NCBI GenBank assembly: GCA_934680015.1
Contig: CAKUSP010000001.1
Span: 62,001 to 126,000, forward strand
Source: an uncultured Bacteroidales bacterium
Lineage (GTDB): Bacteria > Bacteroidota > Bacteroidia > Bacteroidales > UBA932
Direction of reading: 5' to 3'
DNA: 64,000 bases
The notes beneath the pieces are model-generated. The model saw nothing but the letters and a program-made list of their open reading frames with translations. It was not told the DNA's origin and ran no database searches. Made by a program: the position numbers and the translations under genes. This document shows positions 55,123 to 63,848 of this stretch, piece after piece. Position 1 is the stretch's first letter; every line of letters starts with the position of its first letter.

Positions 55123-55944
55123 ATGAAAGAGAACCTGTTTGATATAAAAGATAAGGTAGTGGTAATGACCGGTGCTTGTGGCGTGCTCGGCGGAACCATA
55201 GTAAAGTATTTCGCTTCTCAAGGAGCGAAGGTCGTGCTTTTGGATCTTCAAAGGGCATCACAGATAGGGGAGGACTTGGTAAAAGAGATAGAATCCGAAG
55301 GTGGAGAAGCTATATTTTTAGCTACCAATGTTTTGGATAAGGCGGCGCTTGAAGATAATTATGCTACAGTTATGAAACGCTTCGGAAGGGTGGATATATT
55401 GCTTAATGCTGCGGGTGGTAATATGGCATCTGCTACTGTTCCACCGGATAAGACGATTTTTGATCTTGACGTGGAGGCTGTTAAAAAGGTAACAGAGTTA
55501 AATCTGTTTGGAACCATTATCCCTACTATGGTATTCGCGCGTTCAATGGCGCAAAGTGGCAAGGGATCCATTATAAATTTCGCATCGGAATCGGCTCTTC
55601 GTCCACTTACTCGTGTGGCTGGATATGGGGTTGCCAAGGCTGCTGTGGCCAATTGGACCAAATATCTTTGTGCGGAATTGGCCATTAAATTCGGAGAGGG
55701 AATCAGAGTTAATGCCATCGCTCCTGGGTTTTTGTTGACTAATCAGAATCGCTCGCTTCTAACCAATGAAGACGGCTCTCTTACTGAGCGTTCGCACATC
55801 ATCCTAGCTCACACTCCATTCGGAAGATTCCTAGAGCCTGATGAATTGGTGGGCACACTTCATTATCTCGCTTCAGATGCATCTAAGGCAGTAACTGGAA
55901 CAGTGTGCGTGGTCGATGGAGGGTTCGACGCCTTCTCGATATAG
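55123..55944 (+). CDS. uxuB: SDR-family D-mannonate oxidoreductase (fructuronate reductase)
   Basis: 273-aa short-chain dehydrogenase. The cofactor loop is TGACGVLGG, the NAAGG block is present, and the catalytic Tyr168-Lys172 is in GYGVAKA. It would reduce D-fructuronate to D-mannonate with NADH. This SDR type is common in Bacteroidetes and unrelated in fold to the long-chain E. coli UxuB, so the symbol denotes function only. It ends the PUL; uronate isomerase (uxaC), the preceding enzyme of the classical route, is not in the window. Confidence 0.85.
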   Translation: MKENLFDIKDKVVVMTGACGVLGGTIVKYFASQGAKVVLLDLQRASQIGEDLVKEIESEGGEAIFLATNVLDKAALEDNYATVMKRFGRVDILLNAAGGNMASATVPPDKTIFDLDVEAVKKVTELNLFGTIIPTMVFARSMAQSGKGSIINFASESALRPLTRVAGYGVAKAAVANWTKYLCAELAIKFGEGIRVNAIAPGFLLTNQNRSLLTNEDGSLTERSHIILAHTPFGRFLEPDELVGTLHYLASDASKAVTGTVCVVDGGFDAFSI

Positions 55945-55956
55945 GAACTAATTCCG

Positions 55957-56033
55957 GAAAATGTGAAATTTTCGTTATTTTTGCCTCAGAAAATGTGAAA
56001 TTTTCGTTATTTTTGCTTCCGAAAATGTGAAAT
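55957..56033 (+). repeat. 32-bp tandem repeat (2.4 copies) with palindrome and -7 boxes
   Basis: A 28-bp block starts at 55957 and 55989, and a 13-bp third copy starts at 56021; the period is exactly 32 bp. Each full unit holds the palindrome GAAAAT-GTGAA-ATTTTC and the -7 box TATTTTTG (55976-55983 and 56008-56015). The repeats end at the start of the ATPase gene, so they are probably two promoters with operator-like palindromes in series. Confidence 0.75.
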
Positions 56034-56038
56034 CATAT

Positions 56039-57376
56039 ATGGAACTACTTAAAAGAAAGATAGATGCGTTTTTGAGCACATGGAAGTCTGATGTAAACAG
56101 AAAACCACTAATAGTAAAGGGAGCAAGACAGATTGGAAAAACACAATCAATTCTGTCCTTTGGTAGGAACAATTACGAGTCTGTAATAGAAATTAATTTC
56201 GTATTGAAGAAAAAATTCCGCGATATATTTAATGATGGTTATGAGGTTGATACTGTCATAAAAAATATATCATTACTCGAGCCATCGTGGAGTTTTATAC
56301 CGAATAAGACGCTCATCTTTTTCGATGAATTACAAAAATGTCCGGATTGTGCTACATCGCTTAAGTCTTTTTGCATAGATAAAAGGTATGATGTCATTTG
56401 TTCAGGCTCTCTAATGGGAATTTACTACGAAGAGATTGAGTCAAATGCTGTCGGCTTTAAAGAAGATTATGAAATGCATTCTATGGACTTTGAGGAGTTC
56501 CTTTGGGCAAGAGGTTATCACTCTGAGCAGATTGATGATCTCTATGACCACATGGTTTCTTTAAATCCATTTTCTGATCTCGAATTTGATACGATTATGG
56601 GTGTATTTAAAGACTATATGATAGTAGGGGGTATGCCAGAGGTCGTTATGAGATATGTTGAAAATGGTAATTTCAGTGGAACATTGGCACTTCAAAGACA
56701 ACTTCTTCACGACTACGAAGAGGATATTACAAAATATGCAAAAGAAACAGATAAGGCGAGAATTTTGGCTGTCTACAAGCATATTTCCACTTTTTTAGCT
56801 AAGGAAAATAAAAAGTTTCAAGTAACAAAGGTCGCAAAGAATGCTCGTAGTAGAGATTATATAGGTAGTGTTGAGTGGTTAAAGGAGGCAGGAGTTATAA
56901 ATGTTTCTTATTGCCTTTCAAATGTAGAATTACCTTTAAAAGGCAATTACGATGCGTATAATTATAAGGTCTATTATCACGATACGGGCTTGTTGATAGC
57001 TTCTTTAGATGAGGAATCTCAGGAAGATCTTCGTGCTAATAGGAACTTCGGTACATATAAGGGTGCGATTTATGAGAATGTGGTAGGTGAGATGCTTGTA
57101 AAATCCGGATATGAGCAACTTTACTTTTATAAGAGAGATAATCCATCGATAGAAATGGATTTTTTTGTAAGGGATAAGGATTCACTTGTGCCAGTAGAAG
57201 TAAAAGCTAGAGATGGTGCAACGGCTTCTTTAAATAACCTTATCAACTCGAAACAATACCCTGATGTGCACTATGGAATCAAGTTGGGGTATAAGAATAT
57301 AGGCTGGAATGGTAGTTTCTATACATTTCCATATTTTCTGGCTCCGTTTTTAAGGCGTTTTTTAATGTATAAGTAA
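56039..57376 (+). CDS. AAA_14/DUF4143-type ATP-binding protein
   Basis: About 445 aa from the ATG at 56039; a GTG at 56027 inside the third repeat is also in frame. The Walker A is KGARQIGKT near residue 29, the Walker B is LIFFDELQKC, and the C-terminal DUF4143 part has YHDTGLLIASL, YENVVGEMLVKSGY and FFVRDKDSLVPVEVKA, which resembles a nuclease-like restriction fold. Such genes are scattered in many copies in Bacteroidales, often as lone islands. The function is unknown. The tandem promoter repeats in front of it and its place between two operons suggest an independent insertion. Confidence 0.88.
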   Translation: MELLKRKIDAFLSTWKSDVNRKPLIVKGARQIGKTQSILSFGRNNYESVIEINFVLKKKFRDIFNDGYEVDTVIKNISLLEPSWSFIPNKTLIFFDELQKCPDCATSLKSFCIDKRYDVICSGSLMGIYYEEIESNAVGFKEDYEMHSMDFEEFLWARGYHSEQIDDLYDHMVSLNPFSDLEFDTIMGVFKDYMIVGGMPEVVMRYVENGNFSGTLALQRQLLHDYEEDITKYAKETDKARILAVYKHISTFLAKENKKFQVTKVAKNARSRDYIGSVEWLKEAGVINVSYCLSNVELPLKGNYDAYNYKVYYHDTGLLIASLDEESQEDLRANRNFGTYKGAIYENVVGEMLVKSGYEQLYFYKRDNPSIEMDFFVRDKDSLVPVEVKARDGATASLNNLINSKQYPDVHYGIKLGYKNIGWNGSFYTFPYFLAPFLRRFLMYK

Positions 57377-57382
57377 TAAATA

Positions 57383-57413
57383 TTTGTAATTCAATAAAAA
57401 ATGATTAAATTTG
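57383..57413 (+). promoter_or_regulatory. Full promoter for the capsule locus
   Basis: TTTG (57383-57386), a 19-bp spacer and TAAATTTG (57406-57413) fit the Bacteroidetes -33/-7 consensus very well. Transcription would start near 57420, leaving a leader of about 108 nt before the GTG of the antiterminator gene. Confidence 0.65.
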
Positions 57414-57439
57414 TACGCTTTCAGGTGAAGCGTTGAGTC

Positions 57440-57448
57440 GGGGGGGGG
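57440..57448 (+). repeat. Homopolymer tract of nine G in the capsule leader
   Basis: G9 in an AT-rich leader, about 20 nt after the predicted transcription start and 80 nt before the antiterminator start. It lies outside the coding frame, so slippage would change leader length or structure rather than the protein. Confidence 0.8.
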
Positions 57449-57517
57449 TATAAAATACTTAAATCTTTTAAGTAGTTAATGTTTAGCTATTTAAATGCGA
57501 TTTGAGGAGCTAAGGTA

Positions 57518-57541
57518 ATGTCTTGTTGTGCTAAAATCTAA
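57518..57541 (+). other. Possible 7-codon upstream ORF overlapping the antiterminator start
   Basis: ATG at 57518 reads Met-Ser-Cys-Cys-Ala-Lys-Ile-stop, and overlaps the GTG start at 57528 in another frame. AGGAG at 57495-57499 is upstream. It may couple or dampen translation of the antiterminator, or may be chance. Confidence 0.25.
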
Positions 57542-58067
57542 AAAAGATGATGTTTGCTGGTACGCTATGAGCGCAATTTATCGTAGCGAACTAAAAGTTA
57601 AGGAGTATCTCGATTCACGTAATATTGAATGTTATATTCCTATGATAGAGGTACTAAGGACTAGAAGAGGACGAAAAATCAAGGAATCAGTTCCAGCAGT
57701 TTGTAATCTGATATTCGTGCATTCTACGTCTGATATAATAAATGATGTAAAGATATATCAACCACGACTTCAGTTCAAGACCATGGTAATAGATGGCCGT
57801 AATGAACGCATTAAAGTTCCTGATGCTCAGATGGAAGCCTTTATTAAAGCATCTTCTGACGTAGGACTTGAAAAAAAATACGTTGATCCTTTGAGCTTAA
57901 ATCTCCGTGCTGGACAGAGGGTTAAGGTTACGCTTTCTAATGGAACTGAAGTGGTAGGAGTTATAATTTCCCATAAAAAAAACAAGAAAACGATCGTTAT
58001 TAATGCCGGGAATGTCATAGCTCTCACATTCGATGGAGAAGATAAGGCGCTAGAAATATTGGAATAA
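57528..58067 (+). CDS. UpxY-family NusG-like transcription antiterminator
   Basis: 179 aa with a GTG start; no in-frame ATG lies upstream. The N-terminal NGN-like domain has CWYAMSAIYRSELKVKEYLDSR and IECYIPMIEVLRTRRGRK. The C-terminal KOW-like part has LRAGQRVKVTLSNGTEVVGVI. In Bacteroides, UpxY proteins bind the leader of their own capsule operon and let polymerase read through the long gene set. As the first gene after a strong promoter and leader here, it should do the same for the downstream sugar-nucleotide genes. Confidence 0.85.
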   Translation: MLKSKKDDVCWYAMSAIYRSELKVKEYLDSRNIECYIPMIEVLRTRRGRKIKESVPAVCNLIFVHSTSDIINDVKIYQPRLQFKTMVIDGRNERIKVPDAQMEAFIKASSDVGLEKKYVDPLSLNLRAGQRVKVTLSNGTEVVGVIISHKKNKKTIVINAGNVIALTFDGEDKALEILE

Positions 58068-58126
58068 ACCACACATTTTAAGTGACTTATAACTTTGACT
58101 TTTCTATATGTTTTAGGTGTAACAGT

Positions 58127-59275
58127 ATGAGTAGTAGAACTATCATAGTGACAGGAGGTGCGGGGTTTATAGGTAGCCATGTGGTGCGGCGTCTAGTTAC
58201 ACGCTATCCAGATTATCACATAATATGTTTAGATAAGCTTACTTATGCTGGGAATTTAGCTAATCTGACAGATCTTCATGCTCATTTTGATTCTTCTTTT
58301 GACACAGCTCATCTCCCTTTTAATGGAGAGAAAGTCAATGATATTCAAAAAAATAATAATGACTGTCGGAATTTATCCTTTGTCCGTATGGATATATGCG
58401 ATACGACTGCAGTAAATGAACTCATTGTAAATGAAAATGTAGATGGAATAATACATCTTGCTGCGGAAAGCCATGTGGATCGCTCGATTGAAGATCCACT
58501 TGCATTTGCACGGACCAATGTTATCGGCACACTCTCTCTATTAGAGGCAGCAAGGCAAGCATGGCTGAAAACTGGATTCGAAGGGAAGAGATTTTACCAT
58601 ATATCCACCGATGAAGTGTTCGGGGCATTAGAACTAGTTGATAATAAAAAATTTAGCGAAAATTCTCCATACGCACCGCATAGCCCTTATAGCGCATCGA
58701 AAGCAAGCGCGGATCATTTTGTGAGGGCATTTGCCGATACATATCGTCTTCCCGTGGTTATAAGCAATTGCTCGAATAATTACGGGCCTAATCAGTTCCC
58801 CGAGAAGCTCATACCGCTTGTCATTAACAATATACTTCATAAAAAGGATATCCCGGTATATGGAAAAGGGGAAAATGTGAGGGACTGGCTTTATGTGGAG
58901 GACCACGCGGAGGCGATTGATGAGATCTTTCACAAAGGCACTAATGGTAGTACTTATTGTATAGGCGGCGGAAATGAGATAAGCAATATCGACCTTGTAC
59001 GAAAGGTGATAAAAGTGACAGATAAGGTGTTGGGACTGGATAATGGAGAGGATGAAGGTCTTATAAAGTTCGTAAAGGACAGGCCGGGGCACGATATGAG
59101 GTATGCCATAGACGCTACACGATTGGCCAGAGAGATAGGATGGAGAGCTAAAACAGGGTTCGAGGAAGGGTTAGAAAAGACGGTGAGGTGGTATCTTGCT
59201 AATGAAGAATGGCTTAGAGGCGTGACAAGTGGAGAGTATCTAAAGTATTACGATAAGATGTATTCTGGAAGATGA
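58127..59275 (+). CDS. rfbB: dTDP-glucose 4,6-dehydratase
   Basis: About 382 aa from the ATG at 58127; the frame opens with a GTG at 58082 but the Rossmann start [15 protein letters not shown] fits the ATG. Extended SDR enzyme that makes dTDP-4-keto-6-deoxyglucose. Motifs are ISTDEVFG and PYSASKAS with Tyr188-Lys192. The ORF overlaps rfbA by 4 bp (ATGA). The rfbC and rfbD partners needed for dTDP-L-rhamnose are not in the visible part of the locus. Confidence 0.92.
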   Translation: MSSRTIIVTGGAGFIGSHVVRRLVTRYPDYHIICLDKLTYAGNLANLTDLHAHFDSSFDTAHLPFNGEKVNDIQKNNNDCRNLSFVRMDICDTTAVNELIVNENVDGIIHLAAESHVDRSIEDPLAFARTNVIGTLSLLEAARQAWLKTGFEGKRFYHISTDEVFGALELVDNKKFSENSPYAPHSPYSASKASADHFVRAFADTYRLPVVISNCSNNYGPNQFPEKLIPLVINNILHKKDIPVYGKGENVRDWLYVEDHAEAIDEIFHKGTNGSTYCIGGGNEISNIDLVRKVIKVTDKVLGLDNGEDEGLIKFVKDRPGHDMRYAIDATRLAREIGWRAKTGFEEGLEKTVRWYLANEEWLRGVTSGEYLKYYDKMYSGR

Positions 59276-60141
59276 AGGGGATAGTTCTGGCAGGAGGCTC
59301 TGGAAGTAGGCTTTATCCTATAACTAAGGGAGTTAGTAAGCAGTTACTGCCGATATATGATAAGCCTATGGTTTACTATCCGATAAGCGTGCTTATGAAT
59401 TCTGGAATAAGGGATATCCTTATTATCTCCACGCCAGCGGATTTGCCCGGATTTCGAAGGCTACTTGGCGATGGCAGAGAATTAGGTGTAAGGTTCGAAT
59501 ATGCCGAGCAAGAGAAGCCGGAAGGATTGGCCCAGGCATTTACGATAGGAAAGAGTTTTATCGGGAGTGATAATGTGGCACTGGTGCTAGGAGATAATAT
59601 CTTTCATGGAGCAGGCTTTGAGGAAAAACTATCACTGGCGGCTGAGGCTACCGATAATGGAAGAGCTGCGATTTTCGGGTATTGGGTAAATGATCCCGGA
59701 AGGTATGGGGTAGCCGAATTTGACAATGAGGGAAAGTGCTTAAGCATAGAAGAAAAACCTAAGACTCCGAAGAGTCACTATGCTGTAGTCGGTCTTTATT
59801 TTTATCCTAACAGTGTGGTCGATGTAGCTGCAAGTGTGGAAAAGTCGGCTCGTGGGGAGTATGAGATAACTTCCGTTAATCAGTATTACTTGGCAGAGGG
59901 GCTTCTTGATGTTCAAAAACTGGAAAGAGGATTTGCTTGGCTTGACACCGGAACTTTTGAATCGCTTTCGCAAGCTTCGAACTACATAGAGACCATAGAG
60001 AAACGTCAGGCTTTGAAAGTGGCATGTTTAGAGGAGATTGCATTTGAAAAGGGCTGGATTGACGCCGCACAACTTCGTCACCTCGCTGAGCCTATGGCCC
60101 ATAACGAGTATGGACAATATCTTCTGGAGATGGTAAAGTAA
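59272..60141 (+). CDS. rfbA: Glucose-1-phosphate thymidylyltransferase
   Basis: 289 aa, normal length. Nucleotidyltransferase that makes dTDP-glucose from glucose-1-P and dTTP. Motifs are [20 protein letters not shown] at the N-terminus, [10 protein letters not shown] with the metal-binding Asp, and [19 protein letters not shown]. It overlaps rfbB by 4 bp and the dehydrogenase gene follows by 3 bp, showing one operon of nucleotide-sugar genes. Confidence 0.95.
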   Translation: MKGIVLAGGSGSRLYPITKGVSKQLLPIYDKPMVYYPISVLMNSGIRDILIISTPADLPGFRRLLGDGRELGVRFEYAEQEKPEGLAQAFTIGKSFIGSDNVALVLGDNIFHGAGFEEKLSLAAEATDNGRAAIFGYWVNDPGRYGVAEFDNEGKCLSIEEKPKTPKSHYAVVGLYFYPNSVVDVAASVEKSARGEYEITSVNQYYLAEGLLDVQKLERGFAWLDTGTFESLSQASNYIETIEKRQALKVACLEEIAFEKGWIDAAQLRHLAEPMAHNEYGQYLLEMVK

Positions 60142-60144
60142 GAG

Positions 60145-61392
60145 ATGCGAAAATACGAGGACATAAAGATAGCGGTGGCAGGGGCCGGTTATGTGGGAAT
60201 GAGCATAGCCGTTCTTCTCTCGCAGCATCATAGTGTTACTCTCGTAGATGTGGTGCGCGAAAAGGTCGATCAGATAAATGCTGGGAAATGCCCTTTTGAC
60301 GATGGGTTTATAGATAAGTTTTTGTCCGAAAAGCGCTTGGCGTTAGGGGCGGAAATGGATAGAAATGGGGTTTATTCAGATAGTGATATAGTGATAGTAG
60401 CTACTCCTACTAATTATGACCCGCAGCGTAATTTTTTCGATACACACCTAATAGAGGATGTCTTACAGCAGGTATTGGCAGTAAATCCAGGCGTACTTAT
60501 AGTGATAAAAAGCACTGTTCCTGTCGGTTACAGTGAGCACCTTCTAGAAAAATATAAAGGAATAAAACTCCTCTTCAGTCCGGAATTTCTAAGGGAAGAT
60601 AATGCTCTATATGATAATCTCTATCCGAGCCGAATCATAGTAGGACGAACCCACGAAAATGAAAAAGAAGCCTGTCTGTTCGCAAGTCTTCTTCAGGAAG
60701 GCGCTGTAAAGCAGGATATTCCTACGCTTTTTATGGGTCTAAAGGAAGCTGAGGCGGTAAAGCTTTTTGCCAATACCTACCTTGCACTCCGTGTTAGCTA
60801 CTTCAACGAGCTCGATACATACGCCGAGATTAAAGGACTTGACACTCAGGCTATTATCGATGGCGTCGGGCTTGACCCCAGAATTGGCACGTATTATAAC
60901 AACCCATCGTTCGGATACGGCGGTTACTGCCTTCCGAAGGATACAAAGCAGCTTCTGGCCAATTATGCCGATGTCCCAGAGAACCTGATCGGGGCTATAG
61001 TTGAGAGCAACCGTACACGAAAAGACTTTATAGCAGATCAAGTGCTGAAAAAGGCGGGATATTACGACTATTATAGTAAGAACGATTATTGCGATTCTCG
61101 CGAGCAGTCGTGCGTGATAGGGGTTTTTAGGCTTGCGATGAAGACCCATTCGACCAATTTTCGCCAGAGTGCCATTCAGGGCATAATGAAACGTATTAAG
61201 GCGAAGGGAGCGGAGGTTATTATATATGAACCTACTCTTGAAGACGGAACTACATTTTTCGGCTCCAGAGTGATTAATAACCTTGACGAATTTAAGTCTT
61301 TAAGTCGAGTCATCATCGCTAACCGCTACGACCACTGCCTTGACGATGTAAAAGATAAGGTTTATACAAGGGATATTTTTAGGCGGGACTAG
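60145..61392 (+). CDS. ugd: UDP-glucose/UDP-sugar 6-dehydrogenase
   Basis: 415 aa. NAD-dependent oxidation of a UDP-hexose to a UDP-uronic acid. The Rossmann motif is [16 protein letters not shown], and the central block is [17 protein letters not shown]. The catalytic Cys262 lies in [14 protein letters not shown]. The acid product would be a building block of the surface polysaccharide. UDP-ManNAc and UDP-GlcNAc dehydrogenases share the fold, but the length and YGGYCLPKD context favour Ugd. Confidence 0.88.
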   Translation: MRKYEDIKIAVAGAGYVGMSIAVLLSQHHSVTLVDVVREKVDQINAGKCPFDDGFIDKFLSEKRLALGAEMDRNGVYSDSDIVIVATPTNYDPQRNFFDTHLIEDVLQQVLAVNPGVLIVIKSTVPVGYSEHLLEKYKGIKLLFSPEFLREDNALYDNLYPSRIIVGRTHENEKEACLFASLLQEGAVKQDIPTLFMGLKEAEAVKLFANTYLALRVSYFNELDTYAEIKGLDTQAIIDGVGLDPRIGTYYNNPSFGYGGYCLPKDTKQLLANYADVPENLIGAIVESNRTRKDFIADQVLKKAGYYDYYSKNDYCDSREQSCVIGVFRLAMKTHSTNFRQSAIQGIMKRIKAKGAEVIIYEPTLEDGTTFFGSRVINNLDEFKSLSRVIIANRYDHCLDDVKDKVYTRDIFRRD

Positions 61393-61400
61393 TCTTGGTG

Positions 61401-61499
61401 TAAAGTATAGTTTCATATATTCTGAAAATATTATAAAGTATAGTTTGAAATATTTTCGAGAAATCACAAAGTATATCGTGTAATTTTATCGAACTAATT
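61401..61499. repeat. Degenerate 33-bp tandem repeat, three copies
   Basis: The word AAAGTATA begins at 61402, 61435 and 61468, a constant 33-bp period. The first two copies share TAAAGTATAGTTT; the third is more diverged. It fills much of the 179-bp gap between ugd and capE. Its length and AT-rich palindromic words recall the 32-bp repeat before the ATPase gene, but the sequences differ. Confidence 0.55.
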
Positions 61500-61571
61500 C
61501 ACGAGTAAACTTTATTATATTAGAATTTAGATGGTTTATTTAGCTGATAATAAGTAAAAAAGAATATAGTT

Positions 61572-62621
61572 ATGAGTATTTTTGCAGGAAAGACACTGAT
61601 GATTACCGGAGGAACTGGTAGTTTCGGTAATGCGGTTCTTAACCGTTTTTTGTCTACAGATATTAAAGAGATTCGTATTTTTTCTCGTGATGAGAAAAAA
61701 CAGGATGACATGCGTCACGAATATCAGGCCAAATTTCCCGAGTACGCTAGTAAAATAAAATTCTACATAGGAGATGTAAGAAGTCTTGAAAGCTGCCGTA
61801 GCGCTATGCCAGGAGTGGATTACATTTTTCACGCCGCTGCTTTAAAGCAGGTTCCGAGTTGCGAGTTCTTCCCGATGGAAGCCGTTAAGACCAATGTCAT
61901 CGGCACGGATAATGTGCTTACCGCAGCAATTGAGAATAAGGTGGAGTGTGTAATCTGCCTTTCTACCGATAAGGCTGCATACCCTATTAATGCAATGGGT
62001 ATCACCAAGGCTATAGAAGAAAAAGTGGCTGTGGCAAAGAGCCGTAATAGCCGTCATACTAAAATCTGCTGCACTCGTTATGGTAATGTGATGTGTTCGC
62101 GCGGTAGTGTGATTCCACTATGGATAGAGCAGATAAGAAGCGGTCTTCCTATAACTCTTACCGAGCCTAAGATGACTCGCTTCATAATGTCCCTTGAAGA
62201 GGCAGTTGACCTCGTGCTCTTTGCATTTGAACACGGGCAGAATGGTGATATCCTAGTGCAGAAAGCGCCGGCTTGCACGATTGGCACACAGGCAGAGGCC
62301 GTATGCGAACTCTTCGGTGGAAAGAAAGAGGATATCAAAGTGATCGGAATTCGTCATGGGGAGAAGATGTATGAGACGCTTCTTACGAAGGAAGAATGTG
62401 CCAAGGCTGAGGATATGGGTAATTTCTACCGTGTTCCTGCTGATAATCGTACACTGAACTACGATAAGTTCTTTACCGAGGGAAACAAAAAGGCTGTGAC
62501 TATAGATGAGTTTAACTCAGACAATACCTATCGTCTTAACCTTGAGGAGACTAAGGCTAAGATTGCAAGCCTTGAGTATATCCAGAACGAACTTAACGGA
62601 GTCGCCAATCTCGTGAAATAA
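61572..62621 (+). CDS. capE: UDP-GlcNAc 4,6-dehydratase/5-epimerase (CapE/FnlA)
   Basis: 349 aa. First enzyme of UDP-N-acetyl-L-fucosamine synthesis. The Rossmann motif is ITGGTGSFGNAVLNRF, followed by HAAALKQVPSCEF. The usual SDR Tyr is replaced by Met in AMGITK (Met142, Lys146), a known hallmark of CapE-type enzymes. The stop overlaps the next start (TAATG), and the two following genes are capF and capG types, so the assignment is firm from context. Confidence 0.92.
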   Translation: MSIFAGKTLMITGGTGSFGNAVLNRFLSTDIKEIRIFSRDEKKQDDMRHEYQAKFPEYASKIKFYIGDVRSLESCRSAMPGVDYIFHAAALKQVPSCEFFPMEAVKTNVIGTDNVLTAAIENKVECVICLSTDKAAYPINAMGITKAIEEKVAVAKSRNSRHTKICCTRYGNVMCSRGSVIPLWIEQIRSGLPITLTEPKMTRFIMSLEEAVDLVLFAFEHGQNGDILVQKAPACTIGTQAEAVCELFGGKKEDIKVIGIRHGEKMYETLLTKEECAKAEDMGNFYRVPADNRTLNYDKFFTEGNKKAVTIDEFNSDNTYRLNLEETKAKIASLEYIQNELNGVANLVK

Positions 62622-63826
62622 TGAAAATTCTCGTGACGGGAGCAAAAGGATTTGTAGGAAAGAATCTTTGTGCTCAACTAAATAATATAAGAACTGGTAA
62701 GGCCAAGTGCTATGGCGATCTTGTAATCGATGAGGTCTTCGAGTACGATATTGACTCTACACCAGAGCAACTTGACGCGTGGTGCAGTGAATGCGATTTC
62801 GTATTCAACCTTGCAGGAGTAAACCGCCCTAAGGATCCTAAAGAATTTATGGAAGGAAACTTCGGATTTGCCAGTGTTCTTCTCGATACTCTTAAAAAAC
62901 ATCATAACACTTGTCCTGTAATGATTTCCAGCTCTATCCAGGCTACTCTTGCAGGACGCTTTGGAAACTCCGAATATGGCAAGAGTAAAAAGGAAGGCGA
63001 GGAACTGATGTTCCGTTATGGTGAAGAAACAGGAGCAAAGGTGCTTGTATATCGTTTCCCTAACCTTTATGGCAAATGGTGCCGTCCGAATTATAACAGT
63101 GCCATAGCTACTTTTTGTAATAACATAGCAAATGAACTCCCTATCCAAGTCAACGACCCATCGGTAGAACTCGAAGTACTCTATATAGACGATCTTGTCG
63201 AAGAGATGATATGCGCTCTAAAGGGACAGGAACATCGCTGTGAGTTTGAAGGCGTGGACACTATCTTGACTTCTTCTGGGCGCTATTGTGCGGCTTCGAT
63301 CACGCATCATGTGACACTTGGCGAAATCGTAGCGTTGCTTCACCAGTTCCATGATATGCCTAAGACCCTCTTGATTCCAGAGATTCCTGCGGATAGTTTT
63401 GCCAAGCGGTTATATAGTACTTATTTGAGCTATCTTCCTAAGGATAAGGCTGTTTTTGACCTTAAGATGAATGTCGATGCTCGCGGCTCCTTTACCGAAC
63501 TTGTGCACACTTTAAATTGCGGCCAAGTCAGCATTAATATCAGTAAGCCAGGCGTGACGAAAGGGGAGCATTGGCACAATACCAAGTGGGAACAGTTCAT
63601 CGTGGTAAGCGGTCACGGACTTATTCAGATGCGAAAGGAGGGCACAGACGAAGTTCTGGAGTACGAAGTCAGTGGAGATAAAATCCAGAGCGTGATTATG
63701 CTCCCGGGCTATACTCATAACATCATTAACCTGTCAGAAACAGAGGACCTTGTGACGGTTATGTACTGTAACGAAGTCTTTAACCCCGAAAGACCAGACA
63801 CTTATTTCGATAAGGTGGTGAAATAA
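62621..63826 (+). CDS. capF: CapF/FnlB bifunctional epimerase-reductase with cupin domain
   Basis: 401 aa. N-terminal SDR domain (ILVTGAKGFVGKNLCAQL, ISSSIQATLAG, YGKSKKEGEEL) and C-terminal cupin (KGEHWHNTKWEQFIVVSG, LPGYTHNIINLSE) with metal-binding His residues. CapF converts the CapE product by C3 epimerisation and C4 reduction toward UDP-N-acetyl-L-talosamine. It is joined to capE by a 1-bp overlap and is followed by the 2-epimerase gene. Confidence 0.93.
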   Translation: MKILVTGAKGFVGKNLCAQLNNIRTGKAKCYGDLVIDEVFEYDIDSTPEQLDAWCSECDFVFNLAGVNRPKDPKEFMEGNFGFASVLLDTLKKHHNTCPVMISSSIQATLAGRFGNSEYGKSKKEGEELMFRYGEETGAKVLVYRFPNLYGKWCRPNYNSAIATFCNNIANELPIQVNDPSVELEVLYIDDLVEEMICALKGQEHRCEFEGVDTILTSSGRYCAASITHHVTLGEIVALLHQFHDMPKTLLIPEIPADSFAKRLYSTYLSYLPKDKAVFDLKMNVDARGSFTELVHTLNCGQVSINISKPGVTKGEHWHNTKWEQFIVVSGHGLIQMRKEGTDEVLEYEVSGDKIQSVIMLPGYTHNIINLSETEDLVTVMYCNEVFNPERPDTYFDKVVK

Positions 63827-63848
63827 AGTAATATATTGGTTTTGTATT

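Noticed and set aside
55957..56033. CRISPR-like array
   Set aside because: The unit repeats in tandem with only 4-bp differing gaps and no unique spacers, and there are no cas genes.
57377..57527. Invertible capsule promoter as in Bacteroides
   Set aside because: No inverted repeats flank the promoter in this gap and no recombinase gene is nearby.
58634..59092. 152-codon minus-strand ORF inside rfbB
   Set aside because: Antisense shadow of a well-conserved enzyme, no motif and no promoter or spacing evidence.
62678..63148. 156-codon minus-strand ORF inside capF
   Set aside because: Antisense shadow; the plus-strand reading has clear SDR and cupin motifs.
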